A stretch of DNA of 14,570 nt from Polyangiaceae bacterium. GTDB taxonomy: Bacteria > Myxococcota > Polyangia > Polyangiales > Polyangiaceae. The notes beneath the pieces were generated by a model that saw nothing but the letters and a program-made list of their open reading frames with translations, was not told the origin of the DNA and did not search any database. Where the stretch lies: contig JAICTU010000217.1 of NCBI GenBank assembly GCA_025936205.1, positions 1 through 14,570 on the forward strand. Reading direction: 5' to 3'. The position numbers were made by a program, and so were the translations under genes. Below are positions 6,791-13,242 of the stretch, piece after piece. How positions within the stretch are numbered: position 1 is the stretch's first letter; every line of letters begins with the position of its first letter.

Positions 6791-8392
6791 TCAGCCCGCG
6801 ATCTTGTAGTGCCGTTCGAAGCCGCTTTCGCGGTCGCGAATCGTCAATTCGACGGTGCCGAACTCGGAGATCGAATACCGCTCTTCGATCTCGGGGCCGA
6901 CGCTGGGGGAGCGGGCGACGGTCACGCGGCTCAGATCGGACTCGGTGCGCAGCCCCGGGTCGAAGGGGAAACGCACGTCCGCGAAGGGCTTGATGTCGCC
7001 GCTCGGGTGACCGGCGTCGTCGAGCCAGCCGCACTCGATGAAGCGGAAATGGCCGACGTTGTGCGTGGCGCGGTAACGCCGCGAGAGCTGCACGGGCTGG
7101 CCTCCGGGTACCGGCACCAGCGTCTCGGGGCCGATGATGCGGTCGAAACCGATCTGCATGCCTCCGTGCACCTCGCGGAACACCCCGAGGTTGTGCTGGT
7201 AGCGCTGGGGTAGGCTGAAGGTCTCCGCCTCGTCGGCAGCGATGGCCAGGCCGATGGCGATGGCGCCGGAGGGGTAGGGCGAGCGCTTCACGCGCCGGCC
7301 GTAGGCGGTGCGCAGGCCGCGGGCCACGGCGGGCAGCGCGCTGGCGCCGCCGACCACATACAGACCCGCCACGCCCTGCACCGAGCTCTCCACCTCGAGG
7401 TCGTCGCTCGGCGGGCTCTCGTCCGCCGGCTCCGCGTTGCCGGCGCCGAGCGTCGCCCGCACCAGCTCCAGCGTGCGCTCGAGCAGCGGCGTACAGGCCG
7501 CGTCGTAAGCGTCCATGGCCACGATCACGCCCTTGCCCTCGGTCAGCTTGAGCTGCTTGCGCTCGGCGGCCGTCGCGTAGCGATCGAGCTCGACGTGGAT
7601 CTTGCGCGTGTTGGGGTTGATCGACTCCTTGAGCTCGCGGCAGTGCTGCCGCAGCTCGGCGATCGTCCCGGGCGAGAGCTCGCCGCGGCGCACGCCCGCT
7701 TGCTTCAGCGCCAGGTCGAGCAGCACGTCGTCGAAGTCGTCGCCGCCCAGGTGCCCGAGGCCGCGGCTCGCCACGACGTCGTGCGCCTGGCCCTGCATGT
7801 CGACCAGCGACACGTCGAAGGTGCCGCCGCCCAGATCGTAGACCAGCACCTTTTCGCGCCGGCTGTTGAGCGTGTTGCGATAGCGGTGCGCGTACTCGAC
7901 GCCGGCCGCCGATGGCTCGTTGAGCATGCTCAGCACCCGGAAGCCGGCGTTCCGGAAGGCCTCCAGCGTGACCAGGCGCTGCGTGGAGAACGCGTTCGCT
8001 GGCACGGCCACGGTGGCCTCGAGCACCTCTTTCACGCCCTTGCGTGGCAAGTTGGACTCGGTGAGCAGGGCCTTGCGCAGCGCCTCCAGGTAGCGGGTCA
8101 CCAGACCGATCAGATCGATCTCGGTCGAGCCCACCTGGACCCTGTAACCCGGAGTCGCGTCCGGGGATGACAGCCAGCGCTTGAACGAGAAACAGAGCGC
8201 CCAGTCCGGGTCACCGCGGCGGGCCAGCGCGTCGAAGCCGAAGCAGAATTCGCCGGCCTTTTCGGCGACGACGCTCGGAAAGAACTCCTGGCTGTCACCG
8301 CTCTTGGAATGGAAAGAAATCACCGGGTAGTTGCCGCGGTCACACGCGGCGACGACCGTTCGTGTTGTTCCGAAATCGATTCCCAAGCGCAC
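6791..8392 (-). CDS. Hsp70-family (DnaK-like) ATPase with short C-terminal beta domain
   Basis: 533-residue Hsp70 paralogue. The actin-like ATPase shows phosphate loop 1 (LGIDFGTTRT, 3-12), a lysine at the DnaK K70 position (FSFKRWL, K71), NEPSAAGVEYA (159), phosphate loop 2 (VYDLGGGTFDVS, 184-195), HLGGDDFDD (214) and the adenosine motif YVVGGASALPAV (345-356). A long acidic insert (ESPPSDDLEVES, about 325) precedes the adenosine motif. After about 395 comes a beta-rich region of about 140 residues ending in a GFERHYKI strand; it replaces a full substrate-binding domain, and the helical lid and acidic tail of DnaK are missing. So it is not the housekeeping DnaK, and its clients are unknown. 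GTG start is supported by a strong ribosome site GGGAGGT (8398-8404) 5 nt upstream. No DnaJ or GrpE gene is beside it. Downstream of DUF72 on the same strand, but with 110 bp between them and probably its own promoter. Confidence 0.93.
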   Translation of the reverse strand: MRLGIDFGTTRTVVAACDRGNYPVISFHSKSGDSQEFFPSVVAEKAGEFCFGFDALARRGDPDWALCFSFKRWLSSPDATPGYRVQVGSTEIDLIGLVTRYLEALRKALLTESNLPRKGVKEVLEATVAVPANAFSTQRLVTLEAFRNAGFRVLSMLNEPSAAGVEYAHRYRNTLNSRREKVLVYDLGGGTFDVSLVDMQGQAHDVVASRGLGHLGGDDFDDVLLDLALKQAGVRRGELSPGTIAELRQHCRELKESINPNTRKIHVELDRYATAAERKQLKLTEGKGVIVAMDAYDAACTPLLERTLELVRATLGAGNAEPADESPPSDDLEVESSVQGVAGLYVVGGASALPAVARGLRTAYGRRVKRSPYPSGAIAIGLAIAADEAETFSLPQRYQHNLGVFREVHGGMQIGFDRIIGPETLVPVPGGQPVQLSRRYRATHNVGHFRFIECGWLDDAGHPSGDIKPFADVRFPFDPGLRTESDLSRVTVARSPSVGPEIEERYSISEFGTVELTIRDRESGFERHYKIAG

Positions 8393-8411
8393 GAGCTACC
8401 TCCCAACTGCC

Positions 8412-8440
8412 AGTATTGCCCAGCCGAGGGCCAGCGTCAC
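8412..8440 (-). promoter_or_regulatory. Candidate promoter of the Hsp70-family gene
   Basis: On the minus strand GTGACG (8440-8435) and AATACT (8417-8412) are separated by 17 bp, each matching 4 of 6 consensus bases of a housekeeping promoter. Transcription would start about 10-15 bp before the strong ribosome site of the Hsp70 gene. Weak evidence; position is the main support. Confidence 0.3.
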
Positions 8441-8457
8441 GACCCTGTATGCATGGG

Positions 8458-8474
8458 TTGGCGCAGTGGGCCAA
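8458..8474. repeat. Small dyad TTGGC-N7-GCCAA upstream of Hsp70 gene
   Basis: A perfect 5-bp dyad with a 7-bp centre lies 18 bp upstream of the candidate -35 box of the Hsp70 gene and 29 bp after the DUF72 stop. It could be an operator half-site pair or a weak hairpin; on the plus strand it is followed by TTTTT, but no plus-strand gene ends here. Confidence 0.3.
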
Positions 8475-8502
8475 TTTTTGGGCAACGGAGGTTTCAGAGG
8501 AC

Positions 8503-9237
8503 CTACGATGTAGGCGCGCTCTGCGGCGAGCTCTGCGATGGGCTGTGCGAGGAAACCTGCTCGATCAGCGCCTGAGCCAGCACCGGAGCGCGCACCTCGT
8601 GCTTGAAGAAGACGTACGCCTCTCGAAACGGCAAGCTCTGTAGCGAAGCCGCCCAGTCAGCGATCTGCTGCGGGGTGTAGTCTTCTCTCCGGAGCCGGAG
8701 ATAACCGAAGTCGGCAGTGGCCACCAGCGGCGGCCGCTCCTCATCTACCTCCGCGATGCACAACGCCGCAGCATGCTCCCGCAGGGCCGCATACGTGGAC
8801 TCGTCGAACCAGGACGGATGACGGAACTCGAAGGCAGCGCGCAAGCCCGGAGGCAATAGCCGCAAGAAGCTGGTCAAGCGATCGACATCGCGCTGAAACG
8901 TCGGTGGCAACTGGAAGAGCACGGGACCGAGCTTGGACCCCAGGCTGCTCGCCACGGCGTGGAAGCGCGCGAGCGCGTCCTCACAGTTGGCGAGCTTGCG
9001 GATGTGCGTCATCTGGCGCGGAGCCTTGAGCACGAAGCGGAAGCTGTCGGGCGTGCGCTCGTTCCAGCCGCGCACGAGCGCTTCGTTCGGCATGCGGTAG
9101 AAGGTGTTGTTGAGCTCCACCGTGTGCAGTCGCTCCGCATAAAACTGGAGCATGCGCGAGGCCGCGAGCTTCGGTGGATAGAAGCTGCCGATCCATTCCT
9201 TGTAACTGAAGCCGCTGGTGCCGACCGCGATGCGCAT
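8503..9237 (-). CDS. DUF72 family protein (YecE-like TIM barrel)
   Basis: 244-residue protein of the DUF72/YecE family, a TIM-barrel family of unproven biochemical function. Family hallmarks are visible in order: N-terminal VGTSGFSYKEWIGSFYP (5-21), the segment YAERLHTVELNNTFYRMP (33-50) with conserved E41, N43 and FYR, FVLKAPRQMTH, the strand GPVLFQLPP (about 104-112), FEFRHPSWF (about 136-144), and the C-terminal AYVFFKHE in place of the usual YVYFNN. The last about 17 residues are Ser/Pro/Gln-rich and look like a disordered tail. ATG start at 9237 is the natural family start; only a distant GGAG lies upstream. No signal peptide, hence cytoplasmic. Its neighbour downstream is the Hsp70-family gene. 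I know of no fixed functional link between the two families. Confidence 0.93.
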   Translation of the reverse strand: MRIAVGTSGFSYKEWIGSFYPPKLAASRMLQFYAERLHTVELNNTFYRMPNEALVRGWNERTPDSFRFVLKAPRQMTHIRKLANCEDALARFHAVASSLGSKLGPVLFQLPPTFQRDVDRLTSFLRLLPPGLRAAFEFRHPSWFDESTYAALREHAAALCIAEVDEERPPLVATADFGYLRLRREDYTPQQIADWAASLQSLPFREAYVFFKHEVRAPVLAQALIEQVSSHSPSQSSPQSAPTS

Positions 9238-9322
9238 GCCGGGCAGCGTACTCCGCCAGTCCGGCTCTCGGGCACGGATCTGCGGTCACATTTCCGAAAC
9301 CCCGCTCGCGCGGTGGGTAGGC

Positions 9323-9331
9323 TGTGAATAA
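9323..9331 (-). promoter_or_regulatory. DnaA box (perfect, TTATTCACA)
   Basis: TGTGAATAA on the plus strand is the reverse complement of TTATTCACA, an exact match to the DnaA box consensus TTATNCACA. It lies in the 286-bp gap between the divergent DUF72 and response-regulator genes and faces the box at 9408, the two forming a longer imperfect inverted repeat TGTGAATAA-N-TCG. Confidence 0.6.
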
Positions 9332-9387
9332 CTCGTGCGGCCCCGCGGACAGGGGAGCGTTTTGCAAGGTGCTCTCCGCAGCTTCGC

Positions 9388-9396
9388 TCATCCACA
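9388..9396 (+). promoter_or_regulatory. DnaA box (one mismatch, TCATCCACA)
   Basis: TCATCCACA differs from the strong box TTATCCACA only at base 2. It lies between the two perfect boxes, in the same direction as and 11 bp before the box at 9408. Confidence 0.45.
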
Positions 9397-9407
9397 AGGA
9401 AATCGAC

Positions 9408-9416
9408 TTATTCACA
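9408..9416 (+). promoter_or_regulatory. DnaA box (perfect, TTATTCACA)
   Basis: Exact match to TTATNCACA, 107 bp upstream of the response-regulator start codon. With the boxes at 9323 and 9388 it makes a three-site cluster within 94 bp in a GC-rich genome where such AT-containing 9-mers should be rare. Confidence 0.6.
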
Positions 9417-9523
9417 ACTAAAGCCGGGGAACGCCCGAACGTATTGGGGGGCTCGCTTGGGAAGGTGACGCCACGGGGGCAGCCACGAGCCAAGCACCAG
9501 CATCACAGGAAGACCCGCCGTAC

Positions 9524-9910
9524 ATGAGCCCTTCGACTGAACTGCTGCTCGTTGAAGATGACGTCTTGCTCGCCCGTGCCCTGGAGCGGACCCTCCAAGC
9601 GAGAGGCGCGCGCGTGCGCCACGTCGCGTGCTGCGCGCTGGCGTCGATGCTCACCGGGCCTTTCCCGATCGGCGTCTTCGACATCGAGCTGCCGGACGGC
9701 GATGGCATCGAGCTGGCGCGGTTGCTCGGCGCGCGTGGCGTCGTCGGCAGGATCGTGTTCCATACCGCGTGCACGGAGCCGCAGCGGCTCGCCCGCGCGC
9801 GGGAGCTCGGCAGCGTGTTCGTGAAGAGCGTGCACCTGCCGAACCTGATCGAGCTGTCGTTGCGGGGGGCCGAGGCCGAGGTCCGCCCCGGCTCGGCCGC
9901 CTCCGCCTGA
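9524..9910 (+). CDS. Single-domain response regulator (receiver only)
   Basis: 128-residue receiver domain with no output. LLLVEDDVLLARAL gives the acidic pocket (E11, D12, D13); the phospho-acceptor is D53 in GVFDIELPDGDG; T81 in IVFHTACTEP and K101 in VFVKSVHLP complete the active site. All key residues are intact, so it should accept phosphate from a histidine kinase and act by binding a partner, as CheY- or Spo0F-like regulators do. Loop and helix lengths are slightly short, and the last about 15 residues (EAEVRPGSAASA) are an unstructured tail. ATG at 9524 is chosen because strand 1 follows at once; an AGGAAG lies a little far upstream. No kinase gene is adjacent. The upstream gap holds the DnaA-box cluster, so expression could be tied to DnaA; this is inference. 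Confidence 0.9.
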   Translation: MSPSTELLLVEDDVLLARALERTLQARGARVRHVACCALASMLTGPFPIGVFDIELPDGDGIELARLLGARGVVGRIVFHTACTEPQRLARARELGSVFVKSVHLPNLIELSLRGAEAEVRPGSAASA

Positions 9911-9938
9911 GCTCTACCTCCCGCGTCCTCGAACTGCC

Positions 9939-9957
9939 TCCCGCCCCGAAGGCGGGA
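9939..9957 (+). terminator. GC-rich hairpin after response regulator
   Basis: TCCCGCC-CCGAA-GGCGGGA is a perfect 7-bp stem with a 5-nt loop, 29 bp after the stop codon, followed by AAC and no T-run. Placement suits a transcript end or 3' protecting stem; termination would probably need Rho. Confidence 0.4.
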
Positions 9958-9974
9958 AACCCACCGCCCTGGGG

Positions 9975-10012
9975 AGAGCTGCCGCAGCGCTTCGCTGCGT
10001 CTGGACAGCTCT
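9975..10012 (+). repeat. Nested inverted repeat (two-tier hairpin)
   Basis: Outer arms AGAGCTG (9975-9981) and CAGCTCT (10006-10012) enclose inner arms CGCAGCG (9983-9989) and CGCTGCG (9993-9999) with a CTT loop. Both 7-bp stems are perfect. The sequence TTCC follows. It may be the terminator of the response-regulator transcript or a protein/RNA element upstream of the moxR promoter. Confidence 0.55.
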
Positions 10013-10037
10013 TTCCGGAATAGAATCCAGCCCCGGA

Positions 10038-10067
10038 TTGTCTCCGTGGGGCCGAACGGGATATACG
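10038..10067 (+). promoter_or_regulatory. Candidate promoter of the moxR cluster
   Basis: TTGTCT (10038-10043) and TATACG (10062-10067) are 18 bp apart and each match 4 of 6 consensus bases of a housekeeping sigma factor promoter. A start near 10074 would give a leader of about 105 nt containing the hairpins at 10084 and 10114. Confidence 0.45.
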
Positions 10068-10083
10068 GCTCCGCGACATGTGG

Positions 10084-10128
10084 CCGGGCCCGGGCGGGCC
10101 CGGGTCGCTGGACCGCCAGAGGCTGGCG
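10084..10128 (+). promoter_or_regulatory. Two strong hairpins in the moxR leader
   Basis: CCGGGCCC-GGGC-GGGCCCGG (10084-10103) is a perfect 8-bp all-GC stem with a 4-nt loop; CGCCAG-AGG-CTGGCG (10114-10128) is a perfect 6-bp stem with a 3-nt loop. Both fall between the candidate promoter and the ribosome site GAGGAG (10166-10171). They could control termination, mRNA stability or protein binding. No known riboswitch was recognised. Confidence 0.5.
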
Positions 10129-10178
10129 TGAGCCCGGCGCGGTTTGCTTCAAATAGAGTGTTTTCGAGGAGTTAGAGC

Positions 10179-11162
10179 ATGCAGGATGTGCGGGCCCTCA
10201 ACGAAGTGGTCGCCCAGGAGAGTGCGTTCGCGAGCGACCTCGTCGCGGAGGTGGGCAAGGTCGTGGTCGGGCAGACCTACATGATCGAGCGCATCCTGAT
10301 CGGTTTGCTGACCGGCGGCCACGTACTGCTCGAAGGGGTTCCGGGCCTGGCCAAGACCCTGACGGTGCGAACCATCTGCGACACCTTCCAGGCGAAGTTC
10401 TCGCGCATCCAGTTCACGCCCGACCTGCTGCCCGCCGACCTGATCGGCACGGTGATCTACAATCAGAAGTCGGGCGAGTTCACCAGCAAGCTCGGGCCGG
10501 TGTTCGCGAACCTGGTGCTGGCGGACGAGATCAACCGGGCGCCGGCCAAGGTGCAGAGCGCGCTGCTCGAGGCCATGCAAGAGCACCAGGTCACGATCGG
10601 CGACAAGACCTATCCGCTGCCGGATCCGTTCGTGGTGCTGGCGACGCAGAACCCGATCGAGCAAGAGGGCACGTATCCGCTGCCCGAGGCGCAGGTCGAC
10701 CGCTTCATGCTGATGGTGAAGGTGGGCTATCCCAGCCGCGCCGAGGAGCGCAAGCTGATGGACCGCATGACGGGCGCACTGCCGGCGAAGGTGTCGCCGC
10801 GCGCCACGCCCGCGCAGCTGCTGAACGCGCGCCGCATCGTGCGCGACATTTATACCGACGACCGCGTGCGCGACTATATCGTCGATATCGTGCTGGCCAC
10901 GCGCGAGCCGCCGCGCGCCCTGCGCGATCTGGAGCCGCTGATCGAATACGGGGCCAGCCCGCGCGCCAGCATCGCGTTGAATCTCGCCGCCAAGGCCCAC
11001 GCCTTCCTGCGCGGCCGCGCCTACGTGGAGCCGGACGATGTGAAGGCGATCGGCCCGGACGTGCTGCGCCACCGCCTGGTGCTCAGCTATGAGGCGGAGG
11101 CCGAAGAGGTGGACTCCGAGACCATCGTGCGCCGCGTCTTCGAAGCGGTCGAAGTGCCCTAG
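10179..11162 (+). CDS. MoxR-family AAA+ ATPase
   Basis: 327-residue AAA+ ATPase of the MoxR family, chaperone-like proteins that work with VWA-domain partners to mature or remodel other proteins. Motifs: Walker A GVPGLAKT (53-60), the MoxR-typical FTPDLLPADLIG (79-90), Walker B LVLADE (112-117) with INRAPAKVQSALLEAM after it, sensor 1 ATQNPIEQEGTYPLPEAQVDRF (about 155-176, N158), and a C-terminal lid helix bundle with a sensor-2 region (ASPRASIALNLAAKAHA). Length is normal for the family and all ATPase residues are present. ATG is preceded by GAGGAG at 7 nt spacing. First gene of the cluster with the DUF58, BatD-like and two VWA genes; 65 bp separate it from the DUF58 gene. Cytoplasmic, probably acting at the inner membrane face through its partners. 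Client unknown. Confidence 0.95.
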   Translation: MQDVRALNEVVAQESAFASDLVAEVGKVVVGQTYMIERILIGLLTGGHVLLEGVPGLAKTLTVRTICDTFQAKFSRIQFTPDLLPADLIGTVIYNQKSGEFTSKLGPVFANLVLADEINRAPAKVQSALLEAMQEHQVTIGDKTYPLPDPFVVLATQNPIEQEGTYPLPEAQVDRFMLMVKVGYPSRAEERKLMDRMTGALPAKVSPRATPAQLLNARRIVRDIYTDDRVRDYIVDIVLATREPPRALRDLEPLIEYGASPRASIALNLAAKAHAFLRGRAYVEPDDVKAIGPDVLRHRLVLSYEAEAEEVDSETIVRRVFEAVEVP

Positions 11163-11227
11163 CATGAACGGACTCGAGCTAGCGCTTCCGTCATGTTTGG
11201 GTCTCTCGTACTCTTGAAGGAGTTGGC

Positions 11228-12109
11228 GTGATCCCGAAGGAGTTGCTCCGGGCACTGCGCAGAATCGAAATCACCACGCACCGCCTGGCGACAGAACAGC
11301 TCTCGGGCAACTACATCTCCGGGTTCAAGGGGCAGGGCCTCGCCTTCAGCGAGGTCCGCAAGTACCAACCCGGAGACGACGTCCGGAGCATCGACTGGAA
11401 CGTCAGCGCGCGCATGGACGAGACCTTCATCAAGGTCTTCGTCGAAGAGCGCGAGATGACGGTGATGCTCGTGGTGGACGTGTCGCGTAGCGGGCATTTC
11501 GGTACGCGCGGCAGCCCCAAGAGCCGGGTGGCTGCCGAGGTGGCGTCGCTGTGCGCGTTCAGCGCGATCAAGAACAACGACCGGGTCGGGCTGATCCTGA
11601 GCACGGATCGGGTCGAGAAGATCGTACCGCCCAAGAAGGGGCAGAAGCATGTGCTGCGTGTGGTGCGCGAGATCCTCGCCGCGCAACCGGAGCACCCGGG
11701 CACGGACCTGAAGGTGGCGCTGGAGACGCTGTACAAGGTGGCGCGCCGGCGCAGCGTGGCGTTCGTGATCAGCGACTTCTTCACCAGCGGCTACGAGCGC
11801 GCGCTGTCGCTCGCCTCGGCGCGGCACGATATCGTGCCCGTGCTGATCTCCGATCCCCGCGATGAAGAGATGCCGGACGTCGGCCTGGCGAACTTTCAGG
11901 ATCTGGAGAGTGGCGAGGACATCCTGGTGGACACCTCGGACCCGCGCGTGCGCGCGCACTACGCCCGGGCGATGGGCGCGCAGCGCGCGCAGCAGGTGGC
12001 CTTGTTTCGCAAGTTCGGGCTCGACCATTGCGTGGTCCACACGCACCAGCCCTACGTCGGGCCGTTGCGCGACCTGTTCGCGCGGCGAGCCAAGAGGGCG
12101 CACCGATGA
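11228..12109 (+). CDS. DUF58 domain protein (VWA-like partner of MoxR)
   Basis: 293-residue soluble protein. The DUF58 core is unmistakable: GQGLAFSEVRKYQPGDDVRS followed by IDWNVSARM (about 36-63). After it comes a VWA-like fold with a full MIDAS-type metal motif DVSRS (D84, S86, S88), a likely third ligand T159 in PGTDL, and D183 in VISDFF. DUF58 proteins occur next to MoxR ATPases and are taken as their binding partners. GTG start is well supported by AAGGAG 5 nt upstream (11217-11222). The stop codon overlaps the next start as ATGA (12106-12109), implying coupled translation. There is no signal peptide or membrane segment, so it is the cytoplasmic member of the cluster. It is likely to be co-regulated with moxR from the promoter upstream of that gene. 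Confidence 0.93.
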   Translation: MIPKELLRALRRIEITTHRLATEQLSGNYISGFKGQGLAFSEVRKYQPGDDVRSIDWNVSARMDETFIKVFVEEREMTVMLVVDVSRSGHFGTRGSPKSRVAAEVASLCAFSAIKNNDRVGLILSTDRVEKIVPPKKGQKHVLRVVREILAAQPEHPGTDLKVALETLYKVARRRSVAFVISDFFTSGYERALSLASARHDIVPVLISDPRDEEMPDVGLANFQDLESGEDILVDTSDPRVRAHYARAMGAQRAQQVALFRKFGLDHCVVHTHQPYVGPLRDLFARRAKRAHR

Positions 12110-13242
12110 CGAAGCCCTTCGGACTCGTCGCGGCGCTGGCTGGGTTGCTGGCGGCACGCACGCTGCTGGCGGCGCCCGGGCCCGCGGACGCCGGCGTACC
12201 GGCGGCGGCGGCGCAGGCCTCGCCCGTTTCTTCGGCGTGCGTCGAGCACATCCCGGAAGGCAAGGCCCGCCCGGCGCTGACCGAGAGCTTTCCGGCGCGC
12301 GCCAAGGCGGGCTACGCGGCGCCGCTGCACCTGGAGATCCAGCACGGCCTGGGCGAGAGTGTGCTGCCCGGGGGATTCAAGCTCCAGCTCGATAGCCCCG
12401 AGGGCAAGGCGCTGAGTCGCGCCAGCTTCGTCATCCCCTCGCTGGATGGGCCCGCGGCGCCGCGCATCACGCGCACGCAGAGCGCGGACTCGGCCACCAC
12501 CAGCGTGGATCTCTCGTTCGTGCCGATGCCGAAGGAGGCAGGCCCGCACACGCTGACGCTGCCCAGTGTGCCGATCGCGATCGCGCGCGCCAGCGGCGAG
12601 CTGATCACGGTCTGCACGGCGCCGCACGAGGTGCAGGTGGAGGACCCGACGGCGAATGAGCCGCAGGCCAGGCCGCGCCCCAATCCCGCGCCGCAGCACC
12701 AGCTCGAGGTCTGGACGGCGGCCAAGAACGTGGCGCTGGGCGCGCTGATCGCGCTACCGCTGGGGGCGCTGATCGCGTTCCTGGTCAGCCGCTGGTTGCG
12801 CCGGGCGCGGCCGCTGCCACCACCGCCGCCGCCGCGGCCCGCATGGGAGGTCGCGCTGGAAGCGCTGGCCCTGGTGCGCGGCAAGCGCCTGATCGAGCAG
12901 GGCTTGACCACGCAGCATTTCGCCGAGGTCTCGCAGGCGGTGCGCGACTACCTGGGGCGCCGCTTTGGCTTTGACGGGCTGGAGAGCACCACGCGCGAGA
13001 TCCTGCAGCACCTCGAGCCGGTGCGGCCGCAGAACGACCTGTGGCAGCAGATCGAGCGCCTGCTGCGCCGCGCCGACCTGGTGAAGTTCGCTAACCTCGC
13101 GCCGGAGCGGGCGGAGTGCGAACTGGCGCTGGACGACGCCGAGCAGATCGTGCGCAGCACCATGCGCGAGGAGCCGAAGCCGGCGCCGGAGGTGATCGTC
13201 GTGCAGGGTGTGCCGGCCGGCCCCGGGGAGAGCAAGCCATGA
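12106..13242 (+). CDS. BatD / DUF4381-like membrane protein of the MoxR-VWA cluster
   Basis: 378 residues from the ATG at 12106, chosen over upstream in-frame starts because it gives an ATGA overlap, a GAGGG ribosome site 7 nt before, and a good signal peptide (hydrophobic 6-22, cleavage likely near A22-A29). Then a beta-rich periplasmic part (about 45-180) with two Cys (C45 and C170), a proline-rich spacer (PQARPRPNPAP), one membrane span (about 208-229, followed by SRWLRRARP), a PPPPPP hinge, and a cytoplasmic helical region of about 130 residues with YLGRRFGFDGLESTTREIL, as seen in BatD-like and DUF4381 proteins of MoxR clusters. Much shorter than a full BatD, having a single periplasmic domain. 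It probably scaffolds the ATPase and VWA proteins at the inner membrane. Orientation is inferred from positive residues after the span. Exact family name is uncertain. Confidence 0.8.
   Translation: MTKPFGLVAALAGLLAARTLLAAPGPADAGVPAAAAQASPVSSACVEHIPEGKARPALTESFPARAKAGYAAPLHLEIQHGLGESVLPGGFKLQLDSPEGKALSRASFVIPSLDGPAAPRITRTQSADSATTSVDLSFVPMPKEAGPHTLTLPSVPIAIARASGELITVCTAPHEVQVEDPTANEPQARPRPNPAPQHQLEVWTAAKNVALGALIALPLGALIAFLVSRWLRRARPLPPPPPPRPAWEVALEALALVRGKRLIEQGLTTQHFAEVSQAVRDYLGRRFGFDGLESTTREILQHLEPVRPQNDLWQQIERLLRRADLVKFANLAPERAECELALDDAEQIVRSTMREEPKPAPEVIVVQGVPAGPGESKP

Noticed and set aside
8458..8474. Sigma-54 promoter at the TTGGC dyad
   Set aside because: On both strands the GG is not followed by GC after 10 bases, so the required -24/-12 spacing fails.
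9238..9523. Chromosomal replication origin (oriC)
   Set aside because: DnaA boxes are present, but there is no AT-rich unwinding region, only three sites, and no dnaA, dnaN, gidA or parAB gene nearby.
9418..10152. 244-codon minus-strand frame over the response regulator
   Set aside because: It has no recognisable domain and lies opposite a receiver domain with a complete active site.
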